Origin: Cryptomeria japonica
Lineage: Eukaryota > Streptophyta > Pinopsida > Cupressales > Cupressaceae
NCBI RefSeq assembly: GCF_030272615.1
Contig: NC_081412.1
Coordinates: 696,514,083 to 696,578,082, forward strand
Direction: 5' to 3'
DNA length: 64,000 nucleotides
The position numbers and the translations under genes are program-made. This document shows positions 36,538 through 48,295 of this stretch, piece by piece; within the stretch, counting starts at the first letter, position 1, and the number at the start of each line of letters is the position of its first letter. The notes below the pieces were generated by a model. That model was not told the origin of the DNA, made no database searches, and saw nothing but the letters and a program-made list of their open reading frames with translations.

Positions 36538-39500
36538 ATGGCGACTCCAAAGGCAGGAGCATCTACGAGTCGTCCAGCTCTCATGAAGGAAGATCAGAGG
36601 AATGAAGAATTGGAGACCAGGATCGTGTCCAAATGGAGCAATATCGGAGATACCAACTTGGGAAACTTCAGTATGAAGAAGTTTCGAGAGGTCCCCTACA
36701 TTGGCAAGCCATCACTTGTCGCAAAGAGAATAATTGAAAGTGGCATCATCAAGGCGGCCGGTTTCCCTCCAGCAGTCCAGTGTCATGAGCTGATGATCGA
36801 GTGTGCCCGCCATTATGACTCACAATCAAGGTTGATCGTATCCAAGGAAGGGAACACTTTGGCTTACCTTTCAGAGGAGGCTATAAGTGAAGGTCTCCAT
36901 CTTCCAGAGCATAAAGATATGATTTACAAAAGCCTAGAAGGAGCTAGGTTAATGTATGAGGATGATCCCGACACTTGCTTGAATATCATCAATAAGAATT
37001 GGTTACTCAAAAGTCGTCCTCGCCTGAGCAAGATTCCCAACACACCACATAGGATCGACTTCCAGGAGCAGTACAGAGATTTGATAACTTTGCTCAATCG
37101 AGTTACAGGGGCTCCTTAGGCCTTCTACTTTGAAAAGTGGATGTTCTACTTCATTCAAGTGATTGTCCAAGGGAAAGGAACGATTCATTGGGCTAGAATT
37201 ATTAGCCATTGTCTGGATGTGCAGTTGAGAAGACTAAAGCCTACCAAATCATTCCACATGACCTCATACGTCATATATGCCTTGATCAGGAGTTTCGAAT
37301 ATGCAGGGCTACCTCACAGAGGAGTGATCGGAAGAGGACCCGAAGAAGTGAGAGTTTGTGATTCCTATGTTCATTTGCATCATCCTCCTAGAGGTGACTA
37401 CAAGTTAGTCAATGACACCTTCACGATGAACATCACTAGGATATTGCAAGGTGGGATTCACAATCGACTATCTCTGGATGCACAGGAGCTTGTGAAGAGG
37501 TATGGTGCTTGGTTCATCTAGTTTCAAAAGTTTACGTATATCAGAGTTCATGGGTGTCCTTCACCTCCCTATATGTTGCCAAGGTATCCGACAGACAGGA
37601 TAGTGCTACTTGAGGTGACTAGGCAGCTGGCAGCTTATGCGAAGACATTTAGACACAGGCATGGAAATGGAATTCCCGTGCCCATCATATTGGGGAATTC
37701 AGTTGAGGTACGTCCTAATGCTCAAGCCTTGGATGATGCAGAGAAGGAATCAGCTTTATATTCATTCACGTTCTTTGCCTCAAGGGAGAATTTTGATCCT
37801 CATGGTTATATGGAAGAGATAGCCGGTAGGAAATACAAGCACGAATTTCAGGTAGAGGACTTTTGGATGAATCTCTCAAGTGATTTAGAAGTGAAAAGAA
37901 AGATGCATTCCAGATTACCTCTAGATTTCATCCGGAAATGCAAAGTTTACAGAGTGGCCAATCAAGCTCAGGACAGTGGCAGACATCTCCAGTCATCCTA
38001 TGATAGAGAGGACAAAGCAGTGAAGATAGATTGGAGCGAGCCTGAGATTTCGGACTTGAGAGCTTTGATGGCTCCAGTTTTGTCATGTACTCGTAGATGG
38101 GTGGATGTACAACATCAAAAGTTAAGAGAATAGAACATATCAATGACTTTTACTTTGGAGGAAAGACCAGAAGGAGGAGGAGCAAGCGCAAGTGAAGGCA
38201 ATTCTCATCCTAGAGGCGCGAAGAGGAAAGAAAGACCTGAGAAAAGGGAACGCTCCAAGAAGAAACAAGAAGCCAATCGAGATCGCTCGTTAGGTACATC
38301 TTCTCAACATGAAAAAAGGACAAGTCAAGTTGAAGGACAAGAGAAGACGGTGCCTGAGGTTGATGAATCTATGGAGTCCATGGTACAAAATGATAAACCT
38401 GAAAAGGGGCAGGCACCTCAGCATTCATCAAGTTAATCTCCCCAAGTCGATGAGCTACATGAAGAGAAGAATGATGATGAAGTGACATCTCCTCTCCGAG
38501 AAGACGAACCATTGCTTAAAGAAATACAAGTTAGAGAGACAAGATCCGCCATTCCAGATTGGTTGAAGGAGAGACTGACGAGGGTGATTGTGATTGAGGA
38601 TGAAGACGATGTGATTGACTTAGAGAGTCTTATAGGAAATTCTCAAGGAGCAATGGAGAAGAAGAAGGACACCAAGATGTCCAAGATGATCACAGATGAG
38701 GCAGGATCTAGGAAGTTGCAGATAGCTACGCCAGTAGTGGACAAGTATGAAGGTGAAATTCTTGCGGAAGAGTATGATGTAGAAACATTCGAGCTTGGTC
38801 CACTCACTGCTGAACAGGCACTGGATGAGGCAACCAATTCGTTTCAAGCACTTAAAGACAAGCTTAAAGAAGAAGTGGAAAAGAATAGAAAGCTTGAGAG
38901 AGAAGTTGGTGCTTGGAGAGGTTACTTTAGCCATCTCCATCAGCCCCTGGGACATCAGGATCCAGCAGTGTCTCCTGTGCAAGCACTTCCCCTCGAATCA
39001 GTTGGCGAGGCAGAAAGAGTCAAGAGCTTGGTTCAGCTTATGAGCTCTTGGATTGACAAATCCCACACAGTAGCCGTTGAATTTACAACAAGAATGATGT
39101 AGACAATCCACCGAGCTATCCAGGGCCTTGAGATCGTCCACAACCTAATGATAACTGTAGTCGCTTTCGCTCACACTAGAGATGTTATCATTCTTGTTCT
39201 GCAAGTAATCAGGCAAACACCAAGGAAGATCCTAGCACAAGAAAAGATAATGGATGGAGGAGCTCATAATTTACTTCAGTGGTCAACTCTAGTCCAAATG
39301 AAAGAGGTTCTTTTCGAGGACGTCAACACCAAATGCAATCAAGTTGAAGGCGTCATCCATCGAATTCAGGATAAGGTGTTTGAAGTGTTGTGTACCATTC
39401 TTGGCAGGAGGATCGAAGTTGAGACAGACGTGGACCTTCAAGAGTTGGAAGAAAGAGTCAAGGTCATCTTTTGCAAAGATGAGAATGTCATCACAGATGA

Positions 39501-39702
39501 GCAACGGGATCTAATGTTCACTACTATGCTCCTGATTGAGAAGAACAAAGAACTCGAACCTGGATGGGAAGCTGCTCTTCTCAAGGCCTTTGATCAGGTT
39601 ATCCACTTGGAGGAGCGAATGAGGAATCTTCCCGAGATTCCTATTGCTGAGATTGAAGGAATTGTGTCCAGATTCGTTGCATATGCTAAGAAAGAACATT
39701 AG
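36538..39702 (+). pseudogene. Long ORF of unit A, unknown protein family, five in-frame stops
   Basis: From ATG 36538, just after the predicted intron, one frame runs to the stop at 39700-39702 (1055 codons). It is broken at 37117, 37519, 38131, 38434 and 39100 by TAG or TAA, with no frameshift. The first ~520 codons look globular (GIIKAAGFPPAVQCHELMIE near residue 80, then IHWARIISHCLDVQL). A Lys/Arg/Glu-rich segment (about 38150-38430) and an acidic one (DEDDVIDLE) lead to a coiled-coil region near 38830-38920 (LKDKLKEEVEKNRKLEREV) and a helical C-terminus. No nucleic-acid enzyme motif is visible. Element C carries a relative. A gag-like or regulatory role is possible, but unproven. Confidence 0.8.
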
Positions 39703-39932
39703 AAGGGGAATAAGGTTCTAGAAGAACGGTTGTTATAAAGTGATGTGGCATCTTAATTATCCTTGGTCTATGTTTCCTCAATTTTTGTGCCAATTAAATA
39801 TTTGGCTATGCATTTAATAATGTTCAACTAAAAAGGGAACTTTTTGTAACAAACCCTAATTAGGGTTTAGGTGTCAAAATCTCAGCCGTTGATCTTCTTT
39901 TGATCTGGGCCGTTCATTGTAATTGAGGATGC

Positions 39933-39940
39933 TATATATA
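39933..39940 (+). promoter_or_regulatory. Second TATA box of unit A (LTR-type promoter)
   Basis: TATATATA follows AACCCTAATTAGGGTTT and the GTTGATCTT block. B has TATATAAG (44125-44132) after the same blocks. AATAAA at 40105 would lie in the transcript of the preceding unit. B lacks this AATAAA. Confidence 0.55.
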
Positions 39941-41105
39941 CCCTCACTCAGTTTCATTTTGTGAATTAGAAATTAGAAGATTAGAGATTAGATATTAAGG
40001 AGATAGATAGTTAGAGCTTTGGAGAGAAGAAAGTTATTTTGTAGCAAGATTGAGTATTGAAGAAAGAAGTTCAAACAATTGTTGTCTATTTTGGCTTTGA
40101 GATCAATAAAATATTGAAGTTATGGTGTTTTATTGCAATTCTTGTGGCTATCTTCATGGTTGTTTACTTTCTTGAATCATTCTCAGTCGAAGTAGTATTT
40201 AAGTTTGAAGGACTAAGTGTTGTGCTTGATCTTTGGTGAGATTCATGTTCCAAACCACTAGCTTCTTACTGATTGTAAGGATGCCTTGTGTGGTCAACTG
40301 GAGATATTTGGATTGCTTAAACCTTCAATCATTATTGAACTATTGATATGTATCTTTATGGTAGTATCTATAATTCTCGATGATTTGAAAATCATTAATC
40401 ACCTTAGAAGATCACATCAATTCCAGTAGAGTTGTAATTCCTTGGCAATCCTGAAATTGGTAGAATCTTACCAAGTCTAGGCTACATTGAGTCATTCTTA
40501 GGATTAGATTAGAATTCATCTCTTGCAAACCCTATCTTTTGATCTTTTTGAGAACCTGTTAGCTTTAGGAGAATCCTGTTCCTGCAAATCAAAAACGTAA
40601 GGCCCCTTGAAGAAACAACATTTACAACGACCACTGGTGCTTATCCACACGTAGAGATCTGTTGTGACGTTTTCACACATCGCCCCATTGCAAATGGGGA
40701 CCCATGTTTCTTTTGCTCATTTTGTTCGTTTTCGCTTTGCTTTTTTAGGGTTTGGTTAGTTTGTTAGTTGTCTGGATTTAGGGTCAAGCCTTAGGGTTTT
40801 AATTACCGTCTTTTCGGACCAAAATCCAGTCAGTTTTGGGAGCTTTTTGAATTTCCTTTTCTAGAATGCAAATTTTGAATGAAATGAATTCGCCAGAATG
40901 GTCTAATTTTCAATTGGAATGTTAATGCAGAGCTTAAATTTGTCTAAGTGTTGAAGATGAAATGTGAATTTTTGTCCAATTGAATATTTTTGACCAAATT
41001 TTGACATTTTTGATTTTTGATCCTAGGCATCTCAAATGATTTGTTTTCGCCTTGTGAAGTGTTAAAATGTGTAAAATCATGATATTTTGGCCTGTAGGAG
41101 CAAAA

Positions 41106-42692
41106 TCGCTCCTGTCCCTCAGTGAAGGACGGGAGCTCGTTTTCAAATATCTTACTATTCTTGCAGGGTCAAGATGAATTACGAATTGGAAGTGATGGAG
41201 AACGGCGAGATCTTTCCATTGAATATAAATTGAAGATTTTCATGAGCACAGAAATGCCTCAAGGAGGAAAATCGCTCCTGTCCCTCAGTGAAGGACCGGA
41301 GCTACAATTCAAATTTCGTCTTGTCCTTGCAAGATTTCGACAACTTAATGATTTGAGGACGTCCAAGGGAAGATGCTTTGCCAAATGAATATAATTTGAG
41401 ATGCAAAAAACGAAGGAGAATGACCTATATTGACCAAATCGCTCCTGTCCCTCTCCAAGGGACCAGGGCGAGGTACCTTGTAGCTCTCGTCCCTCTCCCA
41501 GGGACCAGAGCGATTTCCTTCATTATGCAAAATCCAGACAAAGGTCAAGGCAAGTTTACGTTCAAAAACAAGGAAAAACATGAGATAAATGCGTTGAATA
41601 TAAATTGAAGATTTTTGGGACGTCCATAACAGTGCTAATTGCCTAAATCGCTCCTGTCCCTCAGTGAAGGACCGGAGCTACAAATCCAATTTTGCTTTGT
41701 CCTTGCAAGATTTTAACGTCTTGATGATGTGAGAAGGTCCAAAGAGGTACATTTTATCAAATGAATATAACTTGAAGTGCTGTCGGGGAGATCAACAGGG
41801 TAGCAAGTCCGGCTTGAGTGAGGTCCTGATCCTGAAATTTGGCTAAGTCTGGAATGTCCTGATCCTGAAATTTGACTAAGTCTGGAAACTGAAAAACCTC
41901 CAAAAACTAGATTTTGCAATATAACTCCTGGAGGTCTGAAACCACTCTCAAACATCCTGAAAGTATATATGGAATATAACTTAAAGTATAAGAAAGAAGA
42001 AACATAGAAGGAAATGTCACTTATACTTAAATGTTATATTCCATTAAAATTGACCTGATCGAGAGTGCGAAAAGTCAAATTTCGCTCGTGTCCTTCTCCA
42101 AGGGTCCAGAACGAAATGCGCTCGTGTCCCTCTCCAAGGGACCAAGGCGAATCGCTCGTGTCCCTCACCAAGGGACCAGAGCGAAAATGCTTAGTTAGGC
42201 CATTCCTGACCTTGTTTGGACGAATCGAGACATCAAAGGCATGGTGAAGGACGAAATGAGCATGATAGAGCATCCAGACTTGATCAAAAACAATGAAATG
42301 ATGAAGTTTTGCCTAGAGGGTCAAATTCGCTCCTGTCCCTCACTGAAGGACCAGAGCGAAATTCTTCATAAGGTACGATCTGGGCAAAGATCAAGCAAAC
42401 TTTATGTTCGAAGGCAAGAAAGGAGGTCAATCGAACCCGTTGAAGACAAATTAAAGATTATCAAACGTCAACAAAGGACCAAAATGCTTAAGTTCGCTCC
42501 TGTCCCTCAGGAAGGGACCAGAGCGATTTTTGTTGTAGATGATTTTCTCGCCAAATTTCAACCGATCTCAAGGCATGAATGAATGAAAGGAGGCATTGCG
42601 AATCCGTTGAATATAATTTTCGAAGGTGATGAAGTGAAATGAGGCCCACAAGAGCAAAATCGCTCCTGTCCCTCAGTCAGGGACCAGGGCGA
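41106..42692 (+). repeat. Phased palindromic array of unit B
   Basis: Eleven motifs start at 41106, 41272, 41439, 41483, 41648, 42082, 42118, 42152, 42327, 42494 and 42660. The long spacings are 165-167 and 175 bp; three are short (34-44 bp). The 434-bp gap holds unrelated sequence with a 33-bp tandem duplication (41823-41888). In the copies at 41106, 41272 and 41648 the inner arms pair 9 of 10 bases, for example GCTCCTGTCC with GGACCGGAGC. Confidence 0.93.
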
Positions 42693-43418
42693 TGAGGTAC
42701 GTATCTTCCCACTTTTTCATTTTTGGGCGCTAAACAAACATTTTTTAAATTTATTTAAATGCTAGAAAAAAATCGATATTTAATTAAAAGCATTTAAATA
42801 GCGCATGGTATGTATTTATTAATTATTTTTTGCCTTTGTAAAAAATCGAAATTTATTAATTAAAAATAAAGGCATTTAATAATTAATTATTAATTTAATA
42901 AAAATCAAAAGGGAGCGCTTGGGTTTATTTTGTCAAGGTCGGCCTTTATTATTTATTTAAAAATCGTTTTAATTGCTATATTTTGCAAAAAGTCGGCCTA
43001 AGGTCAATATGAAGGTGAGCGCCTATAAAGGAAGGTGTTTATTTCATTTTCACATCATCATTTATCATCTCTCATATGCAACTTGGAGAAGGCAAAAGAG
43101 GAGCGAATTTCATACAAAGGAAGGGCGAAATTATCATTCAAGAAGAGGAGCGAATTCAATCAAAGGTAGTGCGAAACTACTATCCAAAGGAGAGGCGAAC
43201 TTGAAGTTTCCATTTGAGCGAAGTTGCCTAGGACGTCAAAGACATATCAAAGATGGCGAAATTGCTAACTTGAAGAGGAAATCACGTCCAAGATTCCAAG
43301 GGTGGCGAATTAATAAAGAGGAACGTTCTTTTGAAGATCACATCAAGACCATCTTATTTCAAATTTTGCCTAGGCGATTTTATTCATTTTGCATTTTAGA
43401 GTTAAGCTCTCAAGTAAG

Positions 43419-43614
43419 GTATGGCAAGATCTCTTGTTTTAATTTCGAATTTTGATTGTCATTGCCTTAATTTTGAAATTTTGTTTTTCAATAAGCTCAG
43501 TCTTTTTTAGGAAATGATTAATAAAGGACTTATCATTAAGTTTCCTAAAAAATTGCTCTCTAATTTATGTTATGTATTGCAAAATCATGTTACTAATTTT
43601 GAAATGTTGTGTAG
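43419..43614 (+). other. Predicted leader intron of unit B
   Basis: GTATGGCA to TTGTGTAG, 196 bp, at the place matching the unit A intron. The block TTAGGAAATGAT and TTATCAT(T/G)AAGTTTCCTAA is conserved inside both. Confidence 0.55.
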
Positions 43615-43621
43615 GCATCAA

Positions 43622-43780
43622 ATGGAGGTCTCTTCAAGGAAAATCAAGCCGGATCAAGGACGGTCTTCGCCAGGACGATCAAGCCAAGACAAGGGCGACC
43701 TCTTCCAATCCAGCGTTCCAAGGCGAGGTACATCATCCTGCACATCAAGGACAAAAGGAGTTAGAACAAGAGTTAATTAA
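43622..43780 (+). CDS. 52-codon basic peptide frame of unit B, hypothetical
   Basis: ATG 43622 is the first start after the predicted splice site, in the place of the unit A start. The peptide (MEVSSRKIKPDQGR, then SSPGRSSQDKGDLFQ) is rich in Ser, Arg and Lys and ends TRVN at 43780. It shares little with the A protein. It may be a chance frame left after the long ORF was replaced. Position is its only support. Confidence 0.25.
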   Translation: MEVSSRKIKPDQGRSSPGRSSQDKGDLFQSSVPRRGTSSCTSRTKGVRTRVN

Positions 43781-44124
43781 AGATAGCCTCTCAACGACAT
43801 CAAATTGAATATCTAGCAAGCTTCAAGTGTCAGATGAGGTGGCATCCCAGTCATCACTCCTCCAGTCAGTGAAGTCCACCTCAGCATGTCCAGATTCAAT
43901 GTACTTAACTCATGGAAGGTGGCACAAACTTCGATGTACCTACCCCGGCTATCCATTGGTCGATTTTTCTAGAAGGGACATGTGTCCAAGCAATACAATT
44001 TTATCATTGGTCAAGCATTAAATGTTATGTAATGGTTGTAACAAACCCTAATTAGGGTTTTCATTGTAAAATCTTGGCCATTGATCTTGAATTGATCTAA
44101 GCCATCAAATTGTATTGTGGGCAC

Positions 44125-44132
44125 TATATAAG
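44125..44132 (+). promoter_or_regulatory. Second TATA box of unit B
   Basis: TATATAAG, placed as in unit A after AACCCTAATTAGGGTTTT. Confidence 0.5.
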
Positions 44133-44844
44133 CCCAAACATTTCATTTGTAAAAAATAATTAGCAATTAGAGAGAATTGTAAATAGTTAGAATAGTTAGA
44201 GAATAGTTGGAAGCAATTAGAGTAGAATAGGAGGACAAGGCAAGAAATTGTTGCCATTGATTGTAAACAAACTCCATTTTCATTGAAGTAATGGTGAAAT
44301 ATGTCGTTTTCTTGCAATTTGCATGGTTTCTTGTTGAGTCTTCAATCTTAGATGGTAGATGATTAAATGAATGGAGGAAATGTGATTGATTGATGGTGGA
44401 ATTCGTATGTCCATACTACTAGCAGTTTGTTGATTGCAGACTTGCCTTGTGTAGTCAACTGGAATCATTCAGCCTAAGCTCAATTTCAATTTGTCGCTTC
44501 TTCATTGATATGCATCAACTTGGATGGTATCTATGCCTGCGGTGATGATTTGAACATCATAAAGCTCCCCTAGAAGATCGCACTAGCCTTGTGTAGATGT
44601 TCCATTGATGTCAAAACAAGATCTAGTTAGAGTTTCATCAAAAATCAAATCATTGTTCCTACATTCTTAGTATTAGGATTAGATCCTCTCTTCGCCCTTA
44701 TCCTTTTTCCATTTTTTTTTAAATCCAAGTTAGTAAGAGCCTGTGTCCAGCAAAGCAGATCGGAAGTTCAATGTAAGTCCCCTTGTGATTCCAGCAAATC
44801 ACATCATACCACTGGAGCTTGTCCACACGTGGAGACCCCACTAA

Positions 44845-45088
44845 AAGAACCTTGGAGTCTACCTAACTGATCCTTTACGCGAATCTTCAGCAGTTAGAGA
44901 CTATTTTCTCAAGAGAGGATAAGATACCCTTAGGTATTTTATTCTGTGTATGATGGTGTACAAAATACACGTCAACAAGATCCTACATCAAAGAACCTTG
45001 AAGTCACCCTGATTGATCCTTTTTTGCGATATCTTCAGCATTCAGAGGCTTATTCTGTGTTTGATAGTGTACAAAATACATGTCAACA
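44845..45088. repeat. Diverged direct repeat after unit B
   Basis: AAGAACCTTG(G/A)AGTC opens at 44845 and 44991. Both copies continue with TGATCCTTT, ATCTTCAGCA and ATTCTGTGT and close with GTACAAAATACA(C/T)GTCAACA. The first copy has about 35 extra bases. Confidence 0.8.
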
Positions 45089-45480
45089 GGAAGGAGCAGT
45101 TCTTAATAGAAAATGACTAAGACAAATTGGCGGGATGAAGCATAGCAAATTCAGTTTTCTTAAAGTTTTGTAAAGTCCCCCTTAAAAATAGGATCTTGGA
45201 TCCAAATTCTTAGTGGATTGGTTAGGTAGATATGGAATATCAATTCTAGAAATCCATTGTAATCATTTGAGTAAAGGGGGGATTAGAAAGACTTGTTTCA
45301 GCTTGAGGAAATAGGATAGATTTAGTTTCATTTCTAGCAAGTGTGAATTAGTTTAGCCTTTTCAACTCCTGCAAGTGCGAGATACATTAGCATTTCCTTT
45401 CATGCAAGTGTGCTTTAGACTAGCTTTTATTTCCTGCAAGTTAGAAGAGATTGTCAAACTAGTTTTATTCATTCTCTTTT
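45089..45480. other. Unassigned, short repeats of TGCAAGTG
   Basis: Non-coding. The word (C)TGCAAGTG(T/C)G or a close variant recurs about four times at 45338-45450. Confidence 0.4.
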
Positions 45481-45956
45481 GCATACAGCCATGGACACCG
45501 CCCTAGATTGATAAATTAAATGATGAAGATTACAATGACCTCATCAGTAAGCTTGAATTTTTGATTGAATTTTGGCCAAGGAAGAAAAATCTTGGTAGCC
45601 TAGTGAATGAAAGTCTATAAAACTTGCTTTCCTTGTTTGAAGAACTCCACAATATGAATCTAATGTAAGTGAGCAAGTGGTATCCCTAGAAAGCTGAGAA
45701 TCAGAGACCACCAAATGGAGTATTGGTTAATGGATTGAAAATTATCTATATCACAACGAAGTTAGAGCTTGATGGTTTCCCAAGCCTTCCAAATACTTTT
45801 GATAACAAAAGTGCCTTTAATTGAAACAAGTCTTTTATGGATAAAGGGTTCTTAAGTCCAAACCTTCCTAGGCTAGACAACCTTGAGATGTGCCAATACA
45901 AATTTAATGGCGAACAAGAATTTTCCAAGCTTCATTACCTTGTAGAGCTCTGATGA

Positions 45957-47207
45957 AAAAAATCGTTGGTGTTTTTTTTTTTTTGTGGGTTTCTTTGTTT
46001 TTCAAGGGTTTTTCTTTGCAAATCATTGGGTTTTAGTTCAAAGATTTTGTGTGCATCCTTTTAGATGCGTTGTTTTTTCCACAAGTAGTTTTTTTTTTTT
46101 TGGAATTTTGTGCCCACAAAATGTGTCGTTTCATCTGTTCAGCGCCATTTTAAGAAGCTGCACATGACATTTTCGGGTTGTTTTTTCTTGCGTGAAGGTT
46201 TATTTTTGCCGATGCGACAATATAGATTTGTAATTTTATGGGTTTTCAAGTTTTTGCACAATTTTTTCAGGAAAATCGTGGGTCTCTTTGCGGCCTAAGG
46301 CTTTGATCTTGTTTTTTGTAGTTTTTTTTTTCACGATTTTTGACGAAATCATCTAAAATTCTTTTTGACCTAGGGTTTTCAAAAGACGTAGGGTTGGAAA
46401 CAAGTTTGTGGGTTCTTTTTAGATTTTGACTAGGGTTTTGGCATTTTCCCCCTTTTTTTTGAAAAAAATGTGGTGTTTGTGCTTGATTTTCTCCTAAAAA
46501 TTATTTGTGTTTTTCATTTTTTTTTGCATGATTTTTTCACACAAAAATCGTGGGATCTTTCTCTACAAGAGGGTTTAATGATTTTTTCCACAAAAAATCA
46601 TGATTGATGTTTTTGTGTCTGGGTTTTGTTCGATTTTTTCCTTAAAAATTGTTTTTGGGTTTTATAATTTTTTTTTCTCAGAATTACTGTTTGGTTTTAT
46701 AATTTTTTCCTCAAAAAACTAATGTTGGGTTTTATGATTTTTCAGGTAGTTCGGGTTTTGCAATTTTCTCCTAAAATTCATGGTTTCAATTTGAGAAGTT
46801 GTTCTGGTATCTCTCGCTATAGGGAGGGGTAGCTTTGTTTCCCAAACATTAGGTTGGAAGGATTTTGGTTATCTTGGTGATTTCCAGAAATTTTGCAGCA
46901 TCAGGGAAGGTCTCAACAGTAGATTCATGTCGCAAAGTGTTCTGAAGAGAAGGGGGCAACCTTCTATGCATTTGTGACCAAAAGACTTGCAAATTGTCTT
47001 ATGTCGGGTAGTTAGATCGACGACCATTAAGGGAGGATATTAAAATAATGTAATGTTTCTTTAATTGTCATCTTAGTTATTAGGTAGTTTCTAATTATGG
47101 CCTTTGTTTACGTTTGTTTCGTTTAGAATACATCGTAATGTAATTGCCTACATATGTAAACTCTGTTTTCATTATTGAATATACAATTACCATTACAAAT
47201 CTAGTAG
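45957..47207 (+). mobile_element. T-rich retrotransposon fragment inserted in the LINE
   Basis: LINE coding similarity stops near 45956 and resumes near 47208. The insert is very T-rich, with repeated GATTTTT...CAAAAA words. Near 47030 it has a purine tract (AAGGGAGGATAT) followed by about 170 bp that resemble a short Copia 3' LTR ending near GTGCAA. The target duplication could not be identified. Confidence 0.45.
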
Positions 47208-48295
47208 TGCAATTTCTTCTCAATTCTCGCAATCATGATATGCCAAAGCTTTGAAGGAGTGGCATGGAAAGCAAAGGGGATTCTTAGAAATTGAAATACC
47301 TCCCCATTATCAATCCATTTCCAATCAAAATGGTTAAGTCGACCTAGCTTGGGAAGGAAGTATTATTTATGATACAAGATCTTGTGCCATCTTGTGCCTA
47401 GCAAAAAATGTCTAGGTAGTGGAGAGATTGTTTGATATTATTTTCCTCCTCAAAAAGAGAGAAAAGAGTTATTTACAAAATGTCCATTAACTAGTCGTTG
47501 GGAAGTAGTAGGAAGATAAATCCTCTTAACACATGATTGAGAGACAACTTGAGCTAACAAATATCCAAAATCTTTAGAAGCCAAAACATAGAGAGCCAAA
47601 GCAAGAGGGCGACCTTGCCTAATGGACATAAAGAGCCCAAAAGAGGTGGATTGTTGGCGTGAGATGGTAATACAAACATGAGTGTTAGCGAAAAGCATTT
47701 TAATGAATCAACGACCAAAACCAAGAGCTTGTAACATAGCTGATATGAAGGGTTACTCAATGTGATCATAAGCTTTAGTGAAATCGATCTTGATCAACAT
47801 GACATGTTGTTGAGAGTGGCAAGCCCATTCCATTCCTTCCCATACAAAATTATATTATTCAGAATGAATCTATATTTAATGAAACTTGTTTGCTTTGGCC
47901 AAACAATTAAAGGCAACATGGAAAAGCCCAAGAGCTAGTGTTTTAGATATGATCTTGTAGGACACATTCAATATTGTGAAAGGCTACCAATTATTGATAT
48001 CGACTAGATCTCTTTCTTTAGGTATGATTTAATATTTCCTTTATTAATGAGATTGCCTAATGAACCAGTTTGCATGGCTTCAAGGTCACTACACAAGTCA
48101 TTCCCCAGGTAATCCCAATTTTTTTTGGGATAATAAACATCGTGCAAGTCATTGCCCAAAATATTCCAATTTTTTTGTAAAATTCACAAGGGAAGCCATC
48201 TAAGATAGGGGTTATGTTATTGGACACAAACACCTTAGGTGAGAAGCTGGTCGCAAAGAATGCATTGGGCATTTGAAAGTTGGCAAGGAATAGCC

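Larger units (their letters stand above)
33307..40659 (+). mobile_element. Unit A: 7.35-kb LTR-like unit with phased repeats and an internal long ORF
   Basis: It starts TGTTGTGACC and runs directly into unit B, which starts with the same bases. A and B share a C/T-rich start, a palindrome array (33701-35717 in A), AT-rich spacers, GTCGGCCT words, a TATA box (36068), a leader with an intron (36331-36529) and a 3' part. The 3' part has AACCCTAATTAGGGTTT, TATATATA (39933-39940) and AATAAA (40105-40110), then a shared ending ACCACTGG(T/A)GCTT(A/G)TCCACACG. The TATA, poly(A) signal and tail look like the U3-R-U5 of an LTR, which would place the ORF inside U3. No polymerase or integrase is present. 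Confidence 0.7.
40660..44840 (+). mobile_element. Unit B: 4.18-kb relative of unit A without the long ORF
   Basis: It starts TGTTGTGACG directly after A and ends GGAGACCCCA, giving TG...CA ends. It is collinear with A: start, palindrome array (41106-42692), spacers, TATA (43024), leader and intron (43419-43614), promoter block and tail. Where A has 3.2 kb of ORF, B has about 0.4 kb with a 52-codon frame. The spacer at 42200-42320 matches A at 34250-34380 closely, so the arrays share ancestry unit by unit. It looks like a non-autonomous derivative or a partner LTR. No target duplication was found. Confidence 0.65.

Noticed and set aside
37186-37193. CATTGGGC as a possible ankyrin exon (T-P-L-H-W-A motif) of the ACBP gene
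   Set aside because: It lies in the unit A ORF, reads IHWARII in that frame and has no ankyrin context.
33701-42692. CRISPR-like array
   Set aside because: Regularly spaced palindromes with unique spacers look similar, but the spacing is about 166 bp, the repeats are degenerate and the genome is a plant.
45944-45956. GAGCTCTGATG read as a reversed primer-binding site
   Set aside because: It matches only part of the initiator-Met site. No LTR end adjoins it, and minus-strand LINE coding appears to run through it.
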